A program made the position numbers and the translations under genes. From assembly GCA_021807595.1 (NCBI GenBank), contig JAKBCS010000033.1, positions 1-41,564 of the forward strand: a stretch of DNA of 41,564 nucleotides, read 5' to 3'. The stretch is from Planctomycetota bacterium (GTDB lineage Bacteria > Planctomycetota > Planctomycetia > Gemmatales > Gemmataceae). The notes under the pieces were generated by a model. It ran no database searches. It was not told where the DNA came from and saw only the letters and a program-made list of their open reading frames with translations. This document shows, piece after piece, positions 24,436 to 32,791 of the stretch (the stretch's first letter is position 1; each line of letters begins with the position of its first letter).

Positions 24436-25749
24436 TTACGGCATCGGCTGCCGCGCGACCAAGAGTTCGTCTATTCTCTTCCGCAGGCCGAGATGCGCGT
24501 TGTTGTCCATGCCCTCGCGGGGACTTCGCCAGATGATCGTGCCTTTGGTGTCGATCAAAACCAGCGTGGGATAGCCGGTAACTTGAAACGAGTTGACGAG
24601 CGGACACTGTTCGGGGCCGCCGCCACTCAACAAGGTTAGGTAATTCATCCGATAGCGAATGCGCACCTGACTTGCCTTGAGCCGTTGTTGTTCTGGAGTA
24701 CCGGTCTCACAAGCTATTCCGATCACTTGGAGTCCGTATTGGCCATAATCGTTTTGGAGTTCGTTCAACCGAGGAATGGAATTGAGACACGCGCCACAGG
24801 TCGAGTACCAGAAGTCGAGCAGCGTCAGCCGCCCGCGACGATCGCGTTTGTATTCCCACACTTTACCGTTGAGGTCGTGTAGCGCGAAGTTGTCCAGACG
24901 ATTGGCGTAAAGTCCGCACGAGGGTACGGGCGTCGGTACGTTGGGCAGGCTGACGGAACCAGGAGGTCGGGGCTTGCTGGGCGAGGCTGGTTCGGGCACC
25001 GACTCCCATTTTGGTTCGACGGAAATGGGCGGAGGCGAAGGGATATTCGCGGGCTGCGGCTGGCCAGGGTTGATACGACGAAACTCCCCTTCCGCGATGT
25101 TGGTCGTGTCGACGGGAGCGCTGCCACCCACACTCGGCGCGGGCGGGGCATCGGGTCGATCCGGCGGTATGGGTGCTTCCAGCGTAGCGGACGGAGCGCC
25201 TTCCCGCGAGCTTTCGGTGGCCGGCGTGTCTTTCTTGCCCGAAGGCAACTTCGGCATATCCGGCAACTTGGGTGTCGAGGGAAGAGTAAATCGTTTATCG
25301 AGTGGGATATAAAGCGTAAGCTGCGGAGGTTGAGCGTAGACCGTCTTGCTGATCAACTCTCCGTGTTCATCCGCGCGAACCACTAAAAGGTAGCCGTCCC
25401 CGACTTTCAATTTGGGGATCGTGAAATAACCGGATTCGTCGGTCCAAACGTGTAACTCCGCCGCCTTCTCATTCTCGCGTTCCAGGGGCTTGATAAGGAT
25501 ATCGGCCTTGATCGGTCGTCCCGTAGCTTCGACGATAACCCGGCCTGCCAACATGCCGTTGGCGTTGGGCAAGGGGCCGTCGGTGCTGCGCGGCAGGGAG
25601 GTGGTTTCGGTCTTGGCCGGCGTCTCCTTGCCGAGGAACGGTTTGGGATTGCTGTGGTTCGTTTGCGCGGCCTGCTTTTTGCCGAAGAGGCTACAGCTCG
25701 CCAGCATCAGACAAATCGTCGCCAAAGCCACACCAACGACGCTGCGCAC
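24436..25749 (-). CDS. Lipoprotein thioredoxin (TlpA-like) with N-terminal carboxypeptidase-regulatory-like domain
   Basis: This is a 437-aa lipoprotein. The GTG at 25749 with GAGGG eight bases upstream gives a lipobox LASC with Cys19. Residues about 66-150 form a beta-sandwich of the CarboxypepD_reg type (LAGRVIVEATGRPIKADILI, WTDESGYFTIPKL). A Pro-rich linker (about 155-275) leads to a thioredoxin fold with active-site CGAC (Cys318, Cys321) and cis-Pro394 in TGYPTLVLID. It probably carries out disulfide or thiol chemistry for envelope proteins such as cytochromes, tethered to a membrane. The open frame continues upstream to 26163, but that part has no protein-like features. It is convergent with the FAD oxidoreductase (48 bases apart). 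Confidence 0.88.
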   Translation of the reverse strand: MRSVVGVALATICLMLASCSLFGKKQAAQTNHSNPKPFLGKETPAKTETTSLPRSTDGPLPNANGMLAGRVIVEATGRPIKADILIKPLERENEKAAELHVWTDESGYFTIPKLKVGDGYLLVVRADEHGELISKTVYAQPPQLTLYIPLDKRFTLPSTPKLPDMPKLPSGKKDTPATESSREGAPSATLEAPIPPDRPDAPPAPSVGGSAPVDTTNIAEGEFRRINPGQPQPANIPSPPPISVEPKWESVPEPASPSKPRPPGSVSLPNVPTPVPSCGLYANRLDNFALHDLNGKVWEYKRDRRGRLTLLDFWYSTCGACLNSIPRLNELQNDYGQYGLQVIGIACETGTPEQQRLKASQVRIRYRMNYLTLLSGGGPEQCPLVNSFQVTGYPTLVLIDTKGTIIWRSPREGMDNNAHLGLRKRIDELLVARQPMP

Positions 25750-26103
25750 GGTCTGGCCCTCGACTGAGACGCGAAAAGGGTATACGACGCCCGGCTTCCG
25801 AACCTTCTCCCGCCCACGATCCACGCGGACTACGACGAGCCTTGGAGAGATTGACAGCCAAGCTACTCTTCCCGCGCGCGGCCCAGCGGTCAAGAGCGAT
25901 TTCCAAGACCGAGACGGTGGCGAGGCAGGCAAGCCGGGCGCGAGCGATAAATCCGATAGAGTGCGGGGGTTCGTTGGCGGATTCACGCCGAGCATCAGGA
26001 ACCGATCCTCCGTGACTTCCCCCAACGAAGAGTCCGCAATTGATTCATGGAATACTCTGGATCGGCTTGGAGTCTGGCCCAAAAGCCTCCTCTCCCCTGT
26101 ACG

Positions 26104-26219
26104 CAGGAGACCGCTGAAAACGTCGGGGGACAACTCAAGCTCAACAAAGTGCGTCGCTTGCAAATGGCATCGTCAATGATGAGATTGAGCGTAGGAGAGA
26201 GTTCTTCAGCCGTCTCCTG
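26104..26219. repeat. Inverted repeat CAGGAGACCGCTGAA / TTCAGCCGTCTCCTG
   Basis: The 15-base arms (26104-26118 and 26205-26219) differ at one position. Outside the arms there are CTCTCCCC on the left and GGGAGAAGGGTTGGGGAGAGG on the right, so the symmetry continues loosely. The shape is that of a small palindromic mobile repeat (MITE-like), but no direct repeats were identified. Confidence 0.4.
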
Positions 26220-26232
26220 GGAGGGAGAAGGG

Positions 26233-26260
26233 TTGGGGAGAGGGGAGCGAATGATACAAT
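26233..26260 (+). promoter_or_regulatory. Candidate promoter of the beta-helix kinase gene
   Basis: TTGGGG (26233-26238), 16-bp spacer, TACAAT (26255-26260). Transcription would start about 113 bases before the ATG at 26380. The -35 is weak. Confidence 0.35.
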
Positions 26261-26379
26261 TCTTTTCGCTGCCGGTTCGGCGGAAGATCTTGCCCATAGT
26301 CCCTCGCTTTGTTACATCTACTACACTGTCATTTTCTTGCACCGTTTGGCCGCCCCAAGGAAGCGCGGCGAGATTGGCG

Positions 26380-28368
26380 ATGATTCCACGTCTGAATGGC
26401 ACGGATGCGCTGCTCGAAGAGTTGCGGGTTCTCGCTTTACTCAACCCAGACGAATTGGAGCGCGTTGCCGTGCGCGCCGAGCGGGACGAGGATGCGAACA
26501 CGGGAGCGGATCGGCTCCTCGAAATGGGGTTGCTCTCGCCCTATCAACTTAAGCAAGTGCTGGCGGGCAAAGGAAGGCGTCTGCGGCTCGGACCTTATCT
26601 GTTGCGAGAACCGCTGGGCGACGGTGGGACGAGTCGCGTTTACAAAGCCGAACATCGCTTGATGAAGCGAGTCGTGGCCTTGAAGCTAATTCGCAGGCCG
26701 AAGCGAGACCGCGAAGGCCACGCCGTTTTGGACCGCTTTCGCCGCGAGGTCGAGGCGGCGGGGCGCGTGCGCCATCCGAGTGTTGTCTTCTCCTTCGATG
26801 CGGGGATGGCGCGCGGTTGGCTCTATTTGGCGATGGAATTGCTCGAAGGAATCGATCTGCAGCGCTCCGTCGATCGCGGCGGTCCTCTGTCTGTCGAGCT
26901 TGCTTGCGACATCGTGCGGCAAACGGCGTCGGCCCTCCATCACGCCCACTCGCGCGGACTCGTCCACCGCGATGTCAAACCGTCCAATCTGTTCCTTGCC
27001 GCCCCCGGTGCCACGGTGAAACTACTCGATCTGGGTCTGGCTCAATTGATCGACCCTGGGGTTGCGATCGTCGGCGACGACCTCTGCGGCACGCCCAATT
27101 TTATGGCACCCGAGTGGGCGCAGCCGTCCGATTCGATCGACCCGCGCGGCGATTTGTATGCATTGGGTTGCACCTTCTATTTCCTTTTGACCGGACAGGT
27201 TCCGTATCCGGGCGGGAGTTGGACCGAAAAACTCTTGCGCCACCGTCTCGACCAACCGACGCCTTTGGCACAGCTGCGTCCACAAGTGCCGGAGAATGTC
27301 GCTGCCGTGGTCGAACGGTTGATGGCGCGCGAGGCGGAACGGCGTTACCACGACGCCCTCGAAGTCGTCGAGGATTTGACCGCCATTCGAATCTACCGTT
27401 TAGAGAGTTCAATAGAAGAAAAAAGCGCATCGTCTCCTTCAGTTGCGACTTCTCCCTCGAGATCGAGGATGCGCCTCCCCCTTCTTTCCTTGGCCGCCAT
27501 CCTACTAGGAGCGGCGGCGGGGGGTGGTGCGCGGTGGACGATGGTACCGCGAAGCGACACGAGTCCACTCTCTCGACTGTTGGTCGAGCCGGTCTTTTCC
27601 ATCGAGGGGCGAACGGAAGCATATCCCTCGTTGGCACAAGCCATTGCTGCCGCCCGCGATGGCGATGCCCTCGAGATTCGTGGCCCCGGTCCATTCGCTA
27701 TGCCGCCTCTATGTTGGGAAGGCAAGGCACTGACGATTCGAGCCGCAAAGGGAATCTCTCCTCGCTTGGAGTTGAAACCGACCGACAATCCTTGGTTGGC
27801 TCTGTTGCAAACCGACCGACCGCTCACTCTGGAAGGCTTGGAGTTAGCCCATACCGCGGACTCCTCGCCTCGACCCCCGCGGTCGGCCGCGCCGTTGATT
27901 CGCAGCGTGTCCGCATCCCTCGCGCTCTCCGACTGTCGCCTCATCGGCCATGGAGATTCGGCAGCCTTGGTCGCCCGAAACCCCCACGAGGTCGCACTCC
28001 GAAATTGTCGGATCGACACCGGTTCGGTAGCCTTGTCGATTGAGGTAGGGCAGAGCGATTCGGTTCTTCTTCTTCTGGAGAATACAAGGTGTACCGTGCG
28101 CGACGAGGAAGGAGCGGTTCTGTCCCTCTGGGCGGCGGAAGTACGGCAAGCGACCCGCGTCGAGATGGCCCTGCGCGGGAATTGGTTCGATTGCGGTTGC
28201 TTCGCTTCTCTGAGGAATTTGCCTTCGCCCGCAACCATCGACGCCCAATCCAACCGCTTCCAATGCCGCAAGACACTGGTTAGATCGTTCGGAGAACACC
28301 GATCGCAAGTATGGCGGGGAGCAAACAACTCCTACCACGGCGGCGTGCGAGTGCCTGCCGACAAATGA
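26380..28368 (+). CDS. Membrane Ser/Thr kinase with right-handed beta-helix sensor tail
   Basis: This is a 662-aa protein. A short N-terminal helical module (residues 8-66, GLLSPYQLKQVLAGKG) of the kind found before planctomycete kinases precedes the kinase domain (about 70-340). Catalytic features are Lys102 (VVALKLI), HRDVKPSN (Asp198), DLG (Asp217, for DFG) and the activation loop GTPNFMAPEW. One transmembrane helix (LLSLAAILLGAAAGGGA, about 370-386) follows. The outer tail, about 270 residues, begins EAYPSLAQAIAAARDGDALEIRGPG and contains repeating units such as LALSDCRLIG and VALRNCRID, typical of a parallel beta-helix (pectate-lyase-like) domain. It may sense a cell-surface polysaccharide. 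The ATG at 26380 is chosen because family similarity begins here; the frame is open to 26047. Confidence 0.86.
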   Translation: MIPRLNGTDALLEELRVLALLNPDELERVAVRAERDEDANTGADRLLEMGLLSPYQLKQVLAGKGRRLRLGPYLLREPLGDGGTSRVYKAEHRLMKRVVALKLIRRPKRDREGHAVLDRFRREVEAAGRVRHPSVVFSFDAGMARGWLYLAMELLEGIDLQRSVDRGGPLSVELACDIVRQTASALHHAHSRGLVHRDVKPSNLFLAAPGATVKLLDLGLAQLIDPGVAIVGDDLCGTPNFMAPEWAQPSDSIDPRGDLYALGCTFYFLLTGQVPYPGGSWTEKLLRHRLDQPTPLAQLRPQVPENVAAVVERLMAREAERRYHDALEVVEDLTAIRIYRLESSIEEKSASSPSVATSPSRSRMRLPLLSLAAILLGAAAGGGARWTMVPRSDTSPLSRLLVEPVFSIEGRTEAYPSLAQAIAAARDGDALEIRGPGPFAMPPLCWEGKALTIRAAKGISPRLELKPTDNPWLALLQTDRPLTLEGLELAHTADSSPRPPRSAAPLIRSVSASLALSDCRLIGHGDSAALVARNPHEVALRNCRIDTGSVALSIEVGQSDSVLLLLENTRCTVRDEEGAVLSLWAAEVRQATRVEMALRGNWFDCGCFASLRNLPSPATIDAQSNRFQCRKTLVRSFGEHRSQVWRGANNSYHGGVRVPADK

Positions 28369-28457
28369 GGCATCTTACCCACCCACCGAAGAAGCGAACC
28401 GTGGCAGGGATGGCGGGGGAGCGAAGCGCGAAAAGCGAACGATGACCCTATTTCGTC

Positions 28458-28487
28458 ATTGCCCTGGCGTTGTATTCGGTGGTATGC
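28458..28487 (+). promoter_or_regulatory. Candidate promoter of first HEAT-repeat gene
   Basis: TTGCCC (28458-28463), 18-bp spacer, TATGCT (28482-28487). It lies about 40 bases before the ATG at 28529. It is a moderate match to a sigma-70 promoter. Confidence 0.4.
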
Positions 28488-28528
28488 TGGCTCAGTGGGA
28501 AAGATCGCCCGTATCAAGGGGTCACGTC

Positions 28529-29866
28529 ATGTGTTCTTTCAAACCTCTTTCCGCCCTCCTGTTCCTGCTGTGCCTGGCATTGCCCGGACGCGCCGAAAAG
28601 CCCAACGACAAAACCTCGCCGGCCGACGATAGCCATTCGCTGGAGTACCAACGGGAGATGGACCCGGACTATATTCCCAGCCAAAGGGGCGGCAAACGCT
28701 TGGACGAATGGAAGGTCGATTTGATGCATCCGGATCCGAGTATCCGCGAGGCCGCGCTGATCGTGCTTCCCCAATTCCGAAAAGGCGCGGAGAATGCCAT
28801 TCCAGAAGTAGTGAAACGGCTGACGAGCGATCCCGATGCCAGTGTGCGCGTAAAAGCCGCCATTGCTCTGCGCATGATCCCAATGGAGAGAAAAACGGTT
28901 CATCGTTCGCGGATCGTCAGGGCCCTCGCCCAGGCAATCGCGCACGATACCCAAAGCATCGTCCGCTACGAAGCCGTCAATACCTTTCAGTATTTCTGTC
29001 CCATCAATTACGAGGACAAAGACGAAGCCGAATGTATCACGGCGTTGCTGACCAGCGTTAATTCTCAAACCACGTTTGCCCTGCGCAGCGTTTGCATCGA
29101 CGCCATAATCTTGGCCGGCGTCGATCCAAAGAAAGGCCCCGACCCGCGCGTCACCATGGCGTTGATGCAAAGAGCGACCAGCGAACCCGCGACACAAGTG
29201 CGGCTGAAAGCGATCATGGCACTGGGTGTGATGGGCCGTCCGCAAGATCCGGCGCGATTCGTCCAGGTGCGTGACTTGCTCGCGGCGAGAGGCAGAGCGA
29301 CGGGATTGCACCAGCGGACCATCCGCATCTGGTCGCACGTCAGTCTGTCGCTTTTGACCGAAAAGATCGACGAGAAAGATCTAAAGGAGATCGCCGAGTC
29401 TCTAAAAGACCGTGAGGCGGCCTTGCGCGTTCAGGCCGTCACCGCGTTAGGAGCGCTGCAAGAAAAAGCGAAAAGTCACGTCGGAACGCTGTGCGACATG
29501 GTTCTGGGACGACGCCCCGAAGACGATCTGACCGTTTTGAAGGCCATCTGTTCGGCATTTGCGTCGATGGGGAACAAAGGAGAGCGCGTGAAGCGCTCGT
29601 TGATTCAACTGAGCGACTCGGACGACGCCAAGAAAATTGAAGTAACCTTGGCCGCTTGCAGCGCGCTGGCTCAGCTCTTTACCGATGACGCCGAAGCCAT
29701 GGCCGCGCTCGAAAAAGCCCGCGGGCATAAGTCGTTCCAAGACTATCATCGAGACTACATTAAAAAATTCGTCGATGACGCCAAAGCGAAAAAAAACAAG
29801 CCGAAGGATAAGCCGAAGGTGGACGACAAGGGCATCGGCGGAGGCGTAGCTCAACCCAAAAGATAG
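28529..29866 (+). CDS. Secreted HEAT-repeat protein 1
   Basis: This is a 445-aa exported protein. The ATG at 28529 has AAGGGG eight bases before it, and residues 4-22 are a signal peptide ending at GRAEK. The mature protein is built from HEAT or PBS-lyase-like repeats: DPSIREAALIVLPQF, DPDASVRVKAAIALRMI, ATQVRLKAIMALGVMG and REAALRVQAVTALGAL. These form an alpha-solenoid, usually a protein-binding scaffold. The C-terminus is a Lys-rich, Pro-containing low-complexity tail (KNKPKDKPKVDD). No catalytic motif is present. It is followed by a second, unrelated-in-detail HEAT protein on the same strand, 83 bases away, and by a hairpin at 29892-29910. The two may be a duplicated pair. Confidence 0.87.
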   Translation: MCSFKPLSALLFLLCLALPGRAEKPNDKTSPADDSHSLEYQREMDPDYIPSQRGGKRLDEWKVDLMHPDPSIREAALIVLPQFRKGAENAIPEVVKRLTSDPDASVRVKAAIALRMIPMERKTVHRSRIVRALAQAIAHDTQSIVRYEAVNTFQYFCPINYEDKDEAECITALLTSVNSQTTFALRSVCIDAIILAGVDPKKGPDPRVTMALMQRATSEPATQVRLKAIMALGVMGRPQDPARFVQVRDLLAARGRATGLHQRTIRIWSHVSLSLLTEKIDEKDLKEIAESLKDREAALRVQAVTALGALQEKAKSHVGTLCDMVLGRRPEDDLTVLKAICSAFASMGNKGERVKRSLIQLSDSDDAKKIEVTLAACSALAQLFTDDAEAMAALEKARGHKSFQDYHRDYIKKFVDDAKAKKNKPKDKPKVDDKGIGGGVAQPKR

Positions 29867-29891
29867 CCCAATCTGATTCCGAGATCGTGGG

Positions 29892-29910
29892 AGCGCTCCC
29901 TCGGAGCGCT
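29892..29910. terminator. Short perfect hairpin AGCGCTCC-CTC-GGAGCGCT
   Basis: Eight-bp perfect arms (29892-29899, 29903-29910) around a 3-nt loop, with an overlapping 12-base palindrome GGGAGCGCTCCC. It lies 26 bases after the first HEAT gene. There is no T-run, so it is an attenuator or weak terminator at best. Confidence 0.4.
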
Positions 29911-29949
29911 CGCCGCCTATCCAATCGTCGCTAATCTGAGGATGCCATC

Positions 29950-31596
29950 ATGCGCCGTCTGCTCCTGGTCGTGGGATTTTCGATCGCTTTTCACGTCTCC
30001 CCTCTTTTCGCCGGACGGTTGGTCTTTCTCCGCAAGTCAGTGGACACCTGGAGAAACGAGTTGGTGCAGAGCCAAGCGGCACAGCGACGGAGCGCGGCCT
30101 TTGCCCTGGGCCGAATGGGTGTGGAAGCGCGGCAGGCTGTGCCCGAACTGGCGCGCCGCGTCCTCCAGGATCCCGATGCCGGTGTCCGCGACGCGGCGGC
30201 AGCGGCCATCGGCGACATCGTCCGCGATTTCAAGGGCGGAGACGCGGGACAGATATGGACGAATGCCGGCGGCACACTGGTGAAGGCGCTAAATGATTCC
30301 GACGAGCGCGTACGGCGCAGCGCCGCCTACGCCTTGGGAACGTTCGGTCCTCCCGGCGTGGGCGCGACGGAGTATTTGGTGAAAGCCCTGAAGGACGATA
30401 AACCGTCGGTTCGTCAGAATGCCGCTTGGGCCGTCGGCAAAATCGGCGAAGGGGCGAAAGAGGCCGTAGGCGATTTGTGCGAATTGCTGAGCGATAAGGA
30501 TACGCTGGTTCGGCGCGATGCCGCCGGCGCGCTCGGTTCGATGGGCAAGGCCGGCGCTAAGGCGGGGCGACCGTTGATTGACTTGCTCAAGAGCGAGTCG
30601 GACGATGTGGTGAAAAAAACGGCCCTCGATTCGTTGGCCCATATAGCCAGCCCCGAACAAGCCGGCGCAGTCGGAGACTTGGAACCCCTGCTAAAAGACA
30701 CCGACCCCGAAGTTCGCATGGGGGCGGCGATTGTCTTCGCCCGCGTGGGCGGCGATGCGGCCACCCTGGCGCTGCCGGTGCTGCAAAAGGCGCTCAAGGA
30801 ATCGGACCCGCATACCCAAGAACTGGTGACGGCGGCACTCTCGAATCTCGGTCCCGCAGCCAAGCCGGCGATGTACGATTTGGGCGACGTTCTCACCAAT
30901 GGCAAGAACTCTCTGCTGGTGCGCCGCAATGCCGCTTTGGCGATCGCCCACATCGGGGCGGAGGCGGCCCCCGTCGTGCCGGCACTGGTCGAGGGGCTGA
31001 AACGCAATCAACCGCTCGAAGTACGCCAGTTCTCCGCCGAGGCGCTGGCGCAGATGAAATATCCCGCCAACGAAAAAGGCGTTCCCGCCATTCTCGAGAG
31101 CATCGAGAAAGACACCGACTCGCTGGTGCGGCAAAAGTGTGTCTGGGCATTGTTCGGCGTGGAGACGGCCGACGATCTTCGTAAGCTTGGCGCGGTCCCG
31201 GTTCTCGAAAAGCTGCTCGGCGAGCGCGGCAGCGAGATGGCTCTCGTTCGCTACGACGCCGCTCGGAAACTGGCGAACGTCTTCCGCGCCGAAACTCCCG
31301 ACGCCGCCGTAGATGTGCTTCTGGAGATGATAAAAAACACGACCTTAAAAGTGTACAATAGCACCGATGCCAACGTGGAAGGCGCGGGCACGGAGGCAAG
31401 CGCGGGACGTGCCAACGTCAAGGAAAACACCGGCGGCGATGCTCGCTTCATGGCGGCGCAAGCGATGCGATGGCTGGGCGACAAGGCGAAAAAGCGCGAC
31501 GATGTGGTGGCTGCTCTCCGCAAGGCAGCGATGGACAGCGACCGGAAGCTACGAGAAGAGGCGACGAAATCGCTCGATAAACTAGGATTGAAATAG
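29950..31596 (+). CDS. Secreted HEAT-repeat protein 2
   Basis: This is a 548-aa exported alpha-solenoid protein. Signal peptide: residues 3-21 (LLLVVGFSIAFHVSPLFAG). I can follow at least eight HEAT or PBS-lyase-like repeats of about 35-40 residues, for example DERVRRSAAYALGTFG, KPSVRQNAAWAVGKIG, DTLVRRDAAGALGSMG, DPEVRMGAAIVFARVG and SLLVRRNAALAIAHIG. The Gly-containing turn and Arg at fixed positions are typical. A less regular segment (about 455-500, NSTDANVEGAGTEASAG) interrupts before a last repeat. It likely serves as a scaffold in the envelope. The ATG at 29950 follows GAGG. It is separated from the first HEAT gene by 83 bases with a hairpin. Confidence 0.88.
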   Translation: MRRLLLVVGFSIAFHVSPLFAGRLVFLRKSVDTWRNELVQSQAAQRRSAAFALGRMGVEARQAVPELARRVLQDPDAGVRDAAAAAIGDIVRDFKGGDAGQIWTNAGGTLVKALNDSDERVRRSAAYALGTFGPPGVGATEYLVKALKDDKPSVRQNAAWAVGKIGEGAKEAVGDLCELLSDKDTLVRRDAAGALGSMGKAGAKAGRPLIDLLKSESDDVVKKTALDSLAHIASPEQAGAVGDLEPLLKDTDPEVRMGAAIVFARVGGDAATLALPVLQKALKESDPHTQELVTAALSNLGPAAKPAMYDLGDVLTNGKNSLLVRRNAALAIAHIGAEAAPVVPALVEGLKRNQPLEVRQFSAEALAQMKYPANEKGVPAILESIEKDTDSLVRQKCVWALFGVETADDLRKLGAVPVLEKLLGERGSEMALVRYDAARKLANVFRAETPDAAVDVLLEMIKNTTLKVYNSTDANVEGAGTEASAGRANVKENTGGDARFMAAQAMRWLGDKAKKRDDVVAALRKAAMDSDRKLREEATKSLDKLGLK

Positions 31597-31626
31597 CCGA
31601 GATCGCGATAAAATCCGGAACTTCGC

Positions 31627-31654
31627 TTGAGTGCGCCACCGTCTCTGGTAAACT
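31627..31654 (+). promoter_or_regulatory. Candidate promoter of the SMP-30/gluconolactonase gene
   Basis: TTGAGT (31627-31632), 16-bp spacer, TAAACT (31649-31654), about 37 bases upstream of the expected leader start and 44 before the ATG at 31698. Confidence 0.4.
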
Positions 31655-31697
31655 GTCGGTTCACCGACTCTTTTACCTCTGGAGGCGACTTGCTACC

Positions 31698-32732
31698 ATG
31701 AAACGCTTCATCCTCCCCTGTACGCTCGCCCTTATGGGGCTAGGCCTCGCAGCGCGGGGCGACGACGCCAAAGCTACGAAAACACTGGGTAAGATCGAAC
31801 GGCTCGATCCCGCCTTCGACGAACTCATTGGCCGCGATGCCAAGCTCGAAGTTCTCGCCGAGGGCCACCTCTGGACCGAAGGCCCGGTCTGGGTTCGCCG
31901 CGACGGGGGATTTCTCCTCTTCTCCGACATCCCGCGCAATCGCATTTACAAATGGCAAGAGGGAAAAGGCGAGAGCGTCTTTTTGGAACCAGCGGGCTAC
32001 ACCGGCACGGCCACGAACCTGAAGGAACCCGGCTCGAATGGCCTGATGCTCGATGCCGACGGACGACTCGTTCTCATGGAACACGGCGACCGCCGCGTGG
32101 CTCGTCTCGACGATTGGGACAGCAAGAAAAAAACGACCCTCGCCCATCGCTTCATGGGCAAGCGTCTGAACAGCCCCAACGACGGCGCGTACAAATCGAA
32201 CGGCGATCTCTACTTTACCGATCCTCCTTATGGCCGAATGCTGAAAGAATCCAAGTCCGAAGAGTTTCCCGACCGCGATCTCGACTTCTGCGGTGTCTAT
32301 CGGCTGTCGAAAGATGGCAAGCTCACGCTGTTGACGCGTGAGATGAGCAAGCCCAACGGCATCGCCTTCTCGCCGGATGAGAAAACGCTCTACGTCGCCA
32401 ATTCCGATCCGAAGCGACCAATTTGGATGGCCTTCCCCGTAAAGGGCGACGGTTCGCTGGGCAAGGGTAAGGTGTTCTTCGACGCCGCCAGTCTTGCCAA
32501 GGGCAAACCTGGCCTGCCAGACGGCATGAAGGTGGACGCGAAGGGCAACCTCTTTGCTACGGGGCCGGGCGGCGTCTTGGTACTGACCCCGGACGGCAAA
32601 CACCTGGGAACCATCGCCACCGGAGTGCCAACCGCCAACTGCGCCTGGGGCGAGGACGGCAGCGTGTTGTATGTGACCGCCGACAAAGCCTTGACGCGCA
32701 TTAAGACAAAAACCAAAGGCAAGGGCTTTTGA
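31698..32732 (+). CDS. Secreted SMP-30/gluconolactonase/LRE-family protein
   Basis: This is a 344-aa exported six-bladed beta-propeller. Signal peptide: residues 3-20. The family's metal-site motifs are present: Glu61 in LWTEGPVW, Asn and Asp in [19 protein letters not shown], and [18 protein letters not shown] with the last Asp ligand region. Relatives hydrolyse sugar lactones such as gluconolactone with Ca2+ or Zn2+. The Pro/Gly-rich loops match the secreted subgroup common in planctomycetes. It is 59 bases upstream of the inositol oxygenase gene, but a 12-bp hairpin lies between them, so linkage in one transcript is uncertain. GGAGG lies about 13 bases before the ATG. Confidence 0.9.
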   Translation: MKRFILPCTLALMGLGLAARGDDAKATKTLGKIERLDPAFDELIGRDAKLEVLAEGHLWTEGPVWVRRDGGFLLFSDIPRNRIYKWQEGKGESVFLEPAGYTGTATNLKEPGSNGLMLDADGRLVLMEHGDRRVARLDDWDSKKKTTLAHRFMGKRLNSPNDGAYKSNGDLYFTDPPYGRMLKESKSEEFPDRDLDFCGVYRLSKDGKLTLLTREMSKPNGIAFSPDEKTLYVANSDPKRPIWMAFPVKGDGSLGKGKVFFDAASLAKGKPGLPDGMKVDAKGNLFATGPGGVLVLTPDGKHLGTIATGVPTANCAWGEDGSVLYVTADKALTRIKTKTKGKGF

Positions 32733-32739
32733 CGTATTC

Positions 32740-32767
32740 GCACCCGGCAGCATTCGCTGCCGGGTGC
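32740..32767 (+). terminator. 12-bp hairpin with 4-nt loop after the lactonase gene
   Basis: GCACCCGGCAGC (32740-32751) and GCTGCCGGGTGC (32756-32767) are perfect complements around ATTC, followed by TTCCT. This is the most terminator-like structure in the window, 7 bases after the stop codon. Confidence 0.7.
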
Positions 32768-32791
32768 TTCCTGACATTGGAGACATCCACC

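Larger units (their letters stand above)
25750..26379. other. 630-base divergent intergenic region
   Basis: This lies between the thioredoxin gene and a divergent kinase gene. Open frames cross it from both sides but with no family features. It carries an inverted repeat (26104-26219) and a candidate promoter (26233-26260). I see no small gene with good ribosome site in it. Confidence 0.5.

Noticed and set aside
25750-26163. N-terminal extension of the thioredoxin lipoprotein
   Set aside because: The GTG at 25749 has a good ribosome site and a lipobox right after it; the extension has no features and would bury the lipobox.
26047-26379. N-terminal extension of the beta-helix kinase
   Set aside because: Similarity to planctomycete kinases begins near the ATG at 26380 and the upstream part covers an inverted repeat and promoter-like sequence.
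28529-31596. CRISPR or tandem DNA repeats in the HEAT-repeat genes
   Set aside because: The repeats are at the protein level only and the DNA units differ; no CRISPR-like direct repeats were seen anywhere in the window.
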